DNA from: an uncultured Marinilabiliaceae bacterium
Lineage (GTDB): Bacteria; Bacteroidota; Bacteroidia; Bacteroidales; Marinilabiliaceae
DNA length: 12,719 bases
Reading direction: 5' to 3'
Assembly: GCA_905235955.1 (NCBI GenBank)
Contig: CAJONN010000036.1
Coordinates: 1-12,719 of the forward strand
Shown: in pieces, positions 1-6,368 of the stretch
Layout: every line of letters starts with the position of its first letter
How positions within the stretch are numbered: position 1 is the stretch's first letter
The notes under the pieces: generated by a model
The model's database searches: none
Seen by the model: only the letters and a program-made list of their open reading frames with translations
Told to the model about the DNA's origin: nothing
Position numbers and translations under genes: made by a program

Positions 1-33
1 ATTTATATATGTATGGTTTATCGGCCATTTTTT

Positions 34-96
34 TAGTTATAAGTTCTAAGTTATAAGTTATAAGTTATAAGTTATAAGTTATAAGTTATAAGTTCT
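34..96. repeat. heptanucleotide tandem repeat (AAGTTAT)n
   Basis: Six perfect head-to-tail copies of the 7-base unit AAGTTAT run from 48 to 89. One degenerate unit (41-47) and a more divergent one (34-40) precede them, and the variant AAGTTCT closes the array at 90-96, giving nine units in all. It lies outside any gene, beyond the end of the heme operon. The unit has no internal spacer, so this is a simple-sequence repeat and not a CRISPR. Its copy number is probably variable between strains. Confidence 0.9.
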
Positions 97-167
97 GTGT
101 GCAAGATAATTATAAAATAATAAATGTAAATTTTCCGTTTTGACCCTCGCTTATATAACGCAGATTT

Positions 168-297
168 TCAGTGAGTGCATGAAATAGAGGCAAGCATTAA
201 CCCGTCAAACAGCCTATCTCCAAAATACATTCGGTCTGAACTTGTAGCAAAACTCGTTAAGATATTCTTGAATGAACTTTCCTTGTTCAATATAATG
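168..297 (-). pseudogene. IS1595-family (ISXO2-like) transposase, decayed C-terminal fragment
   Basis: Reading the minus strand from 297, one frame gives HYIEQGKFIQEYLNEFCYKF (YLNEFCYKF at 264-238). The frame one base later continues with YFGDRLFDGLMLASIS and ends in a TGA at 168-170. Joined, these match the conserved end of IS1595-type DDE transposases, where YLNEFCY+(F/L)NRRYF is followed by an LFDRL segment. Removing a single G near 236 restores a continuous KFNR-M-YFGDRLF reading, so one base insertion explains the break. No catalytic DDE residues remain, and I see no open frame linking this fragment to the rest of a transposase upstream. It is a remnant of an insertion element downstream of hmuV and has no coding function now. 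The boundaries are approximate. Confidence 0.75.
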
Positions 298-372
298 CGA
301 AAGCAATAAACCGACACAAATGTAATACTATTTCACATTTATTAACATAATTATTATAGTGTCTTTCGCATT
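294..372. repeat. inverted repeat downstream of hmuV
   Basis: A perfect 10-base inverted repeat pairs AATGCGAAAG (294-303) with CTTTCGCATT (363-372). Inside it, ACAC (314-317) can pair with GTGT (359-362), and AAATGT (318-323) with ACATTT (335-340). The structure begins 24 bases after the hmuV stop codon on the minus strand, so it could shape or protect the 3' end of the operon transcript. It lacks the GC-rich stem and U-run of a classical intrinsic terminator. Its left arm overlaps the start of the transposase remnant, so it may be incidental. Confidence 0.4.
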
Positions 373-396
373 CCTCTAAACAACAAGAAGATACTA

Positions 397-735
397 TCAC
401 TCAGGCACATAGATAACATCACCATTTTCAAGTTGATAGGCAACTCCTACTCGTTTGCCACGCGATGCTTGCGAATGTTGACTCTCCGATGGCGTGTAGC
501 GCTCAATGGTTTCTCCTTTTTTGGTGATTATCTCCATATTATCGGTGCCGGGATTTTTTACTACCGTAAAATCATCCTTAGAAAACATCTCTTGCATATT
601 GAAATGCGTAACTATTGCCACCATGAGAGCAACGGCAAACACCATTGCAGCATCGAACAGATTACTAACTGTCGACATTGGATCAACATCGTCATCTGAA
701 TAGGTAAAATGCGCACGACGACGAAAATGTTTCAT
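397..735 (-). CDS. hmuV: HmuV, DUF2149 family inner-membrane protein
   Basis: A 112-residue protein with one transmembrane helix at about residues 26-44, a short basic cytoplasmic N-terminus (residues 1-12) and a periplasmic C-terminal part of about 65 residues. Directly before the helix it carries the DUF2149 signature DPM...NLFDAAMVF (residues 18-33), with Asp28 at the membrane edge. This resembles the membrane Asp of ExbD/TolR/MotB, the proton-carrying partner of ExbB-type channels. The comparison is mine, based on topology and motif spacing. The start ATG overlaps the hmuU stop in an ATGA, implying translational coupling. It is the last gene of the operon; in Porphyromonas the same position holds hmuV. 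Its biochemical role has not been shown as far as I know; a motor partner of HmuU that energises HmuS/HmuT is the likely reading. Confidence 0.85.
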   Translation of the reverse strand: MKHFRRRAHFTYSDDDVDPMSTVSNLFDAAMVFAVALMVAIVTHFNMQEMFSKDDFTVVKNPGTDNMEIITKKGETIERYTPSESQHSQASRGKRVGVAYQLENGDVIYVPE

Positions 736-1343
736 TGCAAGCCCTCCATATTTTTTCGTTCAGCAATTAGATCGGCAATGAATTGCAGATTAGCCATGTC
801 GCGTTTGAACCAGCGGCGCTTTACTTGAAGAATAACGACACCGATGGCAGCAGAGAAAAGTCCTACCACCGTTGTAGCAAAAGCCACTTGCATATTATAA
901 GCCATCGAAGTCATATCGCCAGCCGAAAGACCAACAAGAGCAGGACCCATTGGTATAAGAGTGCCCATAAGACCAAACATAGGAGCCATCTTGCCAAGTG
1001 TTTTGGCCGATGATATCTCGCTTTCGGCAACATCTTCATATTTTGCCAATTCAAGTTCTATTCGTGCGTCGCTATCAGCATGTATGATAATAGCTTTAGC
1101 CGCATTTATCATAGGTATAGAACTTTTTATGGGCAATTGGGTGCTGAGTTCTAACACATTAGAGGTGTCGACCGATGCTAATATTTGTGAGATTTCTTTA
1201 TATGTTTTATGCATTGCTACATATTGTCCAAAGAAATTGCCAATAAGTAGTAGCGAACGTAAGAAAAACAGAATTAGCATAAGCACAACAGGCACAAGCA
1301 GACCTGTTGAAATCCAGTATAAAATGTTTGATATATAGCTCAT
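732..1343 (-). CDS. hmuU: HmuU, MotA/TolQ/ExbB-family proton channel
   Basis: A 203-residue inner-membrane protein of the MotA/TolQ/ExbB family. It has one N-terminal helix (about residues 12-36), a cytoplasmic middle section of about 80 residues, and two closely spaced helices at about 118-140 and 150-172. The family signature is visible as GKMAPMFGLMGTLIPMG (117-133), followed by AFATTVVGLFSAAIG (154-168), corresponding to the ExbB/TolQ pattern aPhhGLhGTV...ALxTTaxGL. Members conduct protons and drive a partner protein across the periplasm. No tonB or classical exbD lies in this window, so the natural partner is the downstream DUF2149 protein. The start ATG overlaps the hmuT stop (ATGA at 1343-1340) and the stop overlaps the hmuV start. 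Family assignment is secure; the function within heme uptake is inferred. Confidence 0.92.
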   Translation of the reverse strand: MSYISNILYWISTGLLVPVVLMLILFFLRSLLLIGNFFGQYVAMHKTYKEISQILASVDTSNVLELSTQLPIKSSIPMINAAKAIIIHADSDARIELELAKYEDVAESEISSAKTLGKMAPMFGLMGTLIPMGPALVGLSAGDMTSMAYNMQVAFATTVVGLFSAAIGVVILQVKRRWFKRDMANLQFIADLIAERKNMEGLQ

Positions 1344-2038
1344 TTGTTGTTTTTATTATTATTTTTTTTCTTTATGTAAAAATTCAATACTCCAGCTGCT
1401 ATGCCAAGCATAAGCAGAGCAGCCACACTAAGCGAAGAGACGACATCGGTATTGGCGGTTGCTACAGCTGCAGTTCTGCCATTTACCGTAGCTATCACCC
1501 CCAAAAGCATCATCATTATAGATATATGAAAAATCATCTCCAGACGCAACTCGTATTCGGGGAAGAAGTAGCGCAAACTCAAAGTAGCTATGGGAGTAAT
1601 AAAAAGTATGGCAAATGCCATAAGCCAAGCTATTGTCTGAAAGTCGATTCCTGGATTCGACACCATGGTATAGACTTCGAGCGCAATGAGAGACAAGAAG
1701 GCGAACACTCCGGGAACAAATCTTACGATCTGAAAGACAATGTTCTGTAGTAGAGTAAGCCTATTTTTGTGCGCACTAAGTATGCAAAAGGTCAAATGCA
1801 CAACCACTTCAACATTCAATAGCACAGCCACATTTAGCATCTCATCGGCATTGCCAAGTAGTGTCAACACTTGCTGACCGCTCTGACTTGCAGCCCAACG
1901 CCAAGCTAAACCAACCATCAATGCTGATAATAGTGAATAGGAAACAATATATATCCACCCGCAAAGCGAAAGGCGAAAGAGATACAGCAATAGACTTATT
2001 GTCAATATAATAAGTATAAGCACAATCATACCACTCAC
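1340..2038 (-). CDS. hmuT: HmuT, multi-pass membrane protein of the hmu locus
   Basis: A 232-residue, very hydrophobic protein with about seven predicted transmembrane helices (roughly residues 1-21, 25-46, 68-89, 104-125, 133-155, 168-187, 201-222) and a short Lys/Asn-rich tail. I recognise no enzymatic motif. The name rests on position between hmuS and the ExbB-like hmuU, as in Porphyromonas hmuYRSTUV. The chosen start is GTG at 2038, giving a 4-base GTGA overlap with the hmuS stop and matching the ATGA overlaps downstream. An ATG three codons later (2029) is the alternative and changes only the first residues. It could be a permease for the tetrapyrrole or metal, or a membrane scaffold joining HmuS to the HmuU/HmuV motor. 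The sequence does not decide between these. Confidence 0.8.
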   Translation of the reverse strand: MSGMIVLILIILTISLLLYLFRLSLCGWIYIVSYSLLSALMVGLAWRWAASQSGQQVLTLLGNADEMLNVAVLLNVEVVVHLTFCILSAHKNRLTLLQNIVFQIVRFVPGVFAFLSLIALEVYTMVSNPGIDFQTIAWLMAFAILFITPIATLSLRYFFPEYELRLEMIFHISIMMMLLGVIATVNGRTAAVATANTDVVSSLSVAALLMLGIAAGVLNFYIKKKNNNKNNK

Positions 2039-5000
2039 GCTCTACGCCGACGGCGAACAACAACCAAAACAATGATGACAAAGGCAACCACTAACGCCAC
2101 TATAAACAACGGCGAGACTTCGTTTATTTCGGTTTGCTGCTGAGCGTTGAAGCTCTCCTTTTTGAGAGTAGTGGCATTATCGTCAGATGCCGCAGTAGCG
2201 CTACGAATAGTGTTTATACGCTGCTGATAATCGGACACTTGCGTTTTGTCGGCCACAATATTAGAGATAAAATCGCGCAACTTAGCATTGTCGCACACAA
2301 AGCCAGAACAACTTGGATTGTATGTATTGACGAGTTCGGTATGCAATTTTGCTAACTCTGCGATCTGCTCACGCGAAGCGTTCCACATTTGTTTGCGCGC
2401 ACTCTCGAGCATCACAGCCGAAATTTCTTGCAAAGCCGAAGGATTTTCGCGCTCAAAATATTGGCGCACGCCCAAATTATACTGGTCTTTCACGTATGTA
2501 TCGTAGATTCTATCCCAGAGAGAATTGTCGATAGCGTCAGGACGAAGTGCATTCCAACCAAAGGTGTTGGCAACCATTTCGGCAATCTCGTTGGCCGACG
2601 AAGCCCCACCTTTCATACGTCGCTGAATGTAAGCAGGATTAAGCAGAGAGGCACGACTTTCAACGCCAATGGCATCGGTGAGCGACTGCACACGAGCATG
2701 ATTGCGATTACGATAGTCGGAAAAATAGGCATCTGGCGTTGAACCTGTAACTTGTTGCACAGCAGCACTCATGCCTCCCATAAATTCATATACATGATCG
2801 AGGCTAAGCGCCCCCCAAGTGTTACTCTGGCGAGGTTGCACAATGGCATCGGTATGCGTAAGAGCCGCTTCGAAGGCGTATTTATTCACTTGTTCCCATT
2901 CTTCTTGCGAGCCATAGAAGGCATTCATGTTGTCGAGGTAAGTTGTGGCAATATCGTTTGACGAATCCCAAGCATCGCTCTTTTCCACCATTGCCTGAAT
3001 GCCCGTACCATAGCCTCCGCCTTGAGCACCAAACACACGATGACGAGCCACCTGACGAGCTTCGAGAGGAGGCACACCTTTATCGGTGAGATATTTCTCG
3101 GCTTCAACCATACCTTCGGCCACATAATTGGAATTGAGCGAACTATCGTTAGCCTCGGCTGCCATACTTACAGCTCTATTGATGAGGAACAGACGCGAAG
3201 CAGCCAAGTCGCGCAATTGGCCAGAAGTTTGGACAGCTACATCGATACGCGGGCGACCGAGTTCGGAAGAAGGAATAAGCCGTAGGTCGTTCACTCTGCC
3301 AAAGAAATCTCGAATTGGCTCTACGCCGAGCAAATACAGAATTTGAGCAATGGTAGCACCTTGTGTCTCGATAAATTCTCCACTCCACAAAGTATAGCTC
3401 ACCTTGTGCGGATAATTACCATCATGCGCAGCGCGATAGGCATCGATAGTGGCTTGAGCCAATTCTACGCCAGTGTGCCATGCCAACTCCGATGGTGTAG
3501 CATCGGCATTTATACCATACATATTCCGACCTGTAGGCAATACGTTTTGATTGGCAATAGGGTCGCCACCCGGTTGCGGCGACACATATCCACCATTCAA
3601 GGCATTAGATACAGAGCCAAGTTCGTTTTTTGTACTATATATCAATGCATTAGTATAATTGTCGATATTAGCTATCGAATGTTCCAACTCGAGGATAGCT
3701 CGAGCAGAATCCTTAGTCGACTGCTCTAAATGCACATTAGAGCGCGACATCATCATAGTGCTACCGTCAATGGACTTGCCGGTAATCTTGGCGCGCATTT
3801 TTTCGAGAGCTTCGGGGGGAGCCCCCATCTCTTTGGCTTTTTCGAGCATCTCTTCGGGCGACATGCCACGCGCCATTTTTTTCATCTTGGCATGCATAGC
3901 AGCCGACATCGATGAACCATTTTTGGCACCATTCGACGATGATTGCCCGCCCATCATCATAGCAGCACCTGAAGCATTTTTGCTACTTCTGGCTGCACTC
4001 ATCATCATGGCTTGCATACGTGCAGGAGCATTTATTATACTATCGACCTTATGTGCTAACTCTAAATCGGCCGTCGTTATACCATAAATATTCAAAAGCT
4101 TATCTGCCGACAACTTTCCATTCATTACGTCTGCCACATATCGTTTAGCAGGAGCGAGGTATTTAGCATCAAAAGCACGACGTTTTTTTACAAAGTCTTT
4201 ATTCTGTAAGCCAGCCACAACTTGCAAATTGAAATAGCTATAAGCGATGGCATCGGCAGCCATAGCCACTACCGTAGATTGCTGATCGGCAGACGAATAT
4301 GGCACGCCAAGCACATAGAGTGAACCTTGCATCTTCTCGCCTATAAGTTCGGCAGCAAAATTCTCTATACGGCTTATGTCGGCAGCGGTGTAGCTCGGGC
4401 TTTCGATGCGAAGATCTTTGTCGAGTTGCAACTGGCGAGTTATTTGCTTAACCTCATCGGCAAGTGCAGCACGTTGGTTTTCAGAAGCATTTTCGGGAAG
4501 TCGATTATAATTATCGATAGCGGCATTTAGCGCATTATAAGTAGAAGTAAGCTCGCTTTCGCAAAAAGGCGCAGTGAGATAGCTTACAATCTCGGCATAC
4601 GAACGACGTTTTGCGATAAGAGCTTCGCCGACGTTGCCAATTGTGTATAGATATACATGAGGAAGATTGCCAACAAGCGTTACCGGCCAATCGTTGCTTC
4701 CAAGTGCATTTTGTTTGCGTGGCGTATATTCCAAACTACCATGCGTGCCGAAATGTACAATAGCATTGGCTTGAAAAGCATTTTGAGCCCACAAATATTC
4801 GGCTACGTATGGATAAGGAGGAGCTGCATTTGTGCCATGCACCATACTGAAACTATCATCGCCACCACCGGCAGGCAATTGCGGCATAAGAGCCACGTTG
4901 CCAAACACAATGCAAGGCAAAACGAGATTGCCATTGTCGGAGGCAAGATAATTACCGGGAAAATCGCCATTAGTGGCTTGTAGCTCGGTTCGCTGCTGTT

Positions 5001-6354
5001 CTGTCAGACAATTGTTGGTCCATTTTTCAAACTCATCTCTATTAATTATTTGACCATAACCCGATGCCATAAACTCTTTTTGGCGTCCTTCGGCGTATGT
5101 ACCAAATACTGAGCCTCGCTGCTGTATCATATCGGCCAACTTCTTAGGCGAATCGGGCAATCCGGCTACGTTGTATCCTTCTGATTGCAAATGGCGCAAG
5201 AAATTATAAAGCGAAGGTATCACCTCCAAGCCACTTGCTGTCAGTGCATTTTGCCCGGGACCTTTGAAGTAATATATAGCCACACGCTTCTGATTGTTGG
5301 CCAGACGTTTGAGCGCGACATGGTTTTCTACGGTCGACACAAAATCATCAGATCGTCCACTAATGATGTGATTTTCTTGAATATTGTCGGCATTAAGATA
5401 GTTGGCAAATAGTGCATACGGGCGTATTGCGCCATCGATTTCGGGCGTGACCACGCTCTGCGATAAGAAACCGCCAAGCATTCCTTGTTTGTCGACCTCC
5501 CAATCGTCGGCAAGTTGATTTACATTGAGAGGAGCAAAAAGCGGAATGTTGTTTTTTTGCAGATACTCAACAACATAGTCGCCCATACGACCATGCGCCA
5601 TATTAACAATAGCATCGGGTTTGATGGAATCGAGGCGGCCATTGGCAATATAGTCTCGCAGCGATGGAATGTAATATGCCACATCACCCGCACGCTCAAA
5701 AGCCGACACGAGATCAGCTCCATTGCCAAGCAAACCAGTGATAACAATGCGTGGAGTCCCTTTGCTCCACAGGTTATTGTGTTTCAGAAACTCTTCATAC
5801 TCAGCTACTGAATTGAAACCAAGAGCTTCATTCGAAGCATCTTCGGGGTCGGGGTGATATATATCATACTCGGGAACATCAATCACCGAATCGGGTTCTT
5901 CGGCTGCAATTATTTTCCCATCTATATACTTACGTACATAACTAAGCATAGAATGATAGTTGCGTCGTCCGCCAGCAGCAAGATATGCTTTCAAAATATC
6001 TGCATCGTCGAAAAGATTGTTGATGTCGTTGGCAGGATTAGTAACAGCCGTCGACAATATAGGCAGACCATTTTTAGCTGCTTTTTGTAGCTCTTCGCGC
6101 TGCTGTTCGGTAATATGCAATCCCATAGCATTGACAAACACCATATCGTTTTTCGCTACATCGTCAATATTGTTTGGCGAGAGTTCACGAATGTCGATGA
6201 ACCAAGTGTTGTTGGCATGGACAATTTCGCCAAGCTGCGATGGCTGATAATTGATGAAAGCAATACGAGTGCGACTCAAAAACGATGTATACACCCAACA
6301 TATAACTACTAAGCTTATTACGCTCAGCGCTATGAGTATTAATCTCTTTCGCAT
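2035..6354 (-). CDS. hmuS: HmuS, CobN/BchH-like periplasmic tetrapyrrole chelatase or dechelatase
   Basis: A 1439-residue CobN-family protein. An N-terminal anchor helix follows MRKR (about residues 5-24), and a second helix at the extreme C-terminus (about 1415-1433) ends in RRRRRA. The large domain between is therefore predicted to be periplasmic. CobN/BchH hallmarks are present: HFGTHGSLE with His534 and His538, then PRKQNAL, a VYLYTIGNVGEA-type segment and AKRRSYAEI. Later come LPTGRNMYG, SYTLWSGEFIETQGATIAQ and ELGRPRIDVAVQTSG. Residues 779-869 form a Met-rich segment, and CSGFVC near the C-terminus could be a disulfide. The ATG at 6354 was chosen because an in-frame ATG at 6414 lies inside hmuR and precedes the signal anchor by 20 unlikely residues. 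It starts 14 bases after hmuR and overlaps hmuT by 4. Cobalamin synthesis is unlikely: the setting is heme uptake, with no CobS/CobT or ChlI/ChlD ATPase. Work on Bacteroides relatives points to removal of iron from heme. Confidence 0.93.
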   Translation of the reverse strand: MRKRLILIALSVISLVVICWVYTSFLSRTRIAFINYQPSQLGEIVHANNTWFIDIRELSPNNIDDVAKNDMVFVNAMGLHITEQQREELQKAAKNGLPILSTAVTNPANDINNLFDDADILKAYLAAGGRRNYHSMLSYVRKYIDGKIIAAEEPDSVIDVPEYDIYHPDPEDASNEALGFNSVAEYEEFLKHNNLWSKGTPRIVITGLLGNGADLVSAFERAGDVAYYIPSLRDYIANGRLDSIKPDAIVNMAHGRMGDYVVEYLQKNNIPLFAPLNVNQLADDWEVDKQGMLGGFLSQSVVTPEIDGAIRPYALFANYLNADNIQENHIISGRSDDFVSTVENHVALKRLANNQKRVAIYYFKGPGQNALTASGLEVIPSLYNFLRHLQSEGYNVAGLPDSPKKLADMIQQRGSVFGTYAEGRQKEFMASGYGQIINRDEFEKWTNNCLTEQQRTELQATNGDFPGNYLASDNGNLVLPCIVFGNVALMPQLPAGGGDDSFSMVHGTNAAPPYPYVAEYLWAQNAFQANAIVHFGTHGSLEYTPRKQNALGSNDWPVTLVGNLPHVYLYTIGNVGEALIAKRRSYAEIVSYLTAPFCESELTSTYNALNAAIDNYNRLPENASENQRAALADEVKQITRQLQLDKDLRIESPSYTAADISRIENFAAELIGEKMQGSLYVLGVPYSSADQQSTVVAMAADAIAYSYFNLQVVAGLQNKDFVKKRRAFDAKYLAPAKRYVADVMNGKLSADKLLNIYGITTADLELAHKVDSIINAPARMQAMMMSAARSSKNASGAAMMMGGQSSSNGAKNGSSMSAAMHAKMKKMARGMSPEEMLEKAKEMGAPPEALEKMRAKITGKSIDGSTMMMSRSNVHLEQSTKDSARAILELEHSIANIDNYTNALIYSTKNELGSVSNALNGGYVSPQPGGDPIANQNVLPTGRNMYGINADATPSELAWHTGVELAQATIDAYRAAHDGNYPHKVSYTLWSGEFIETQGATIAQILYLLGVEPIRDFFGRVNDLRLIPSSELGRPRIDVAVQTSGQLRDLAASRLFLINRAVSMAAEANDSSLNSNYVAEGMVEAEKYLTDKGVPPLEARQVARHRVFGAQGGGYGTGIQAMVEKSDAWDSSNDIATTYLDNMNAFYGSQEEWEQVNKYAFEAALTHTDAIVQPRQSNTWGALSLDHVYEFMGGMSAAVQQVTGSTPDAYFSDYRNRNHARVQSLTDAIGVESRASLLNPAYIQRRMKGGASSANEIAEMVANTFGWNALRPDAIDNSLWDRIYDTYVKDQYNLGVRQYFERENPSALQEISAVMLESARKQMWNASREQIAELAKLHTELVNTYNPSCSGFVCDNAKLRDFISNIVADKTQVSDYQQRINTIRSATAASDDNATTLKKESFNAQQQTEINEVSPLFIVALVVAFVIIVLVVVRRRRRA
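3748..4020 (-). other. methionine-rich segment within HmuS
   Basis: Residues 779-869 of HmuS contain 18 Met in 91 residues, including three MMM triplets (AMMMS, AAMMMGG, TMMMS) and a KMKKMARGMSPEEM stretch. The surroundings are Ser/Gly/Ala-rich and then helical (SPEEMLEKAKEMGAPPEALEKM). Only one His (in AAMHAK) and no Cys occur. The composition suggests a flexible loop followed by a short amphipathic helix inserted in the CobN fold. Met clusters in periplasmic proteins often bind soft metals, and Met can serve as an axial heme ligand, but no function is shown here. Confidence 0.7.
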
Positions 6355-6368
6355 ATAAATATATATGA

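Noticed and set aside
34..96. CRISPR array
   Set aside because: The units are 7 bases, contiguous and without unique spacers, so this is a simple tandem repeat.
1307..1750. Plus-strand open frame of 147 codons
   Set aside because: It is antisense to hmuT and the start of hmuU, both firmly supported by family motifs and 4-base overlaps. Its translation has no recognisable domain.
3659..4087. Plus-strand open frame of 142 codons encoding a hydrophobic peptide
   Set aside because: It lies wholly opposite hmuS, over the Met/Ala-rich segment; antisense of Met and Ala codons naturally gives His- or Ile/Ala-rich readings. No promoter or family resemblance.
2035..6354. CobN for cobalamin (vitamin B12) synthesis
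   Set aside because: The CobN motifs are real, but the predicted periplasmic location, hmu neighbours and lack of other cob genes or ATPase subunits favour heme processing by HmuS.
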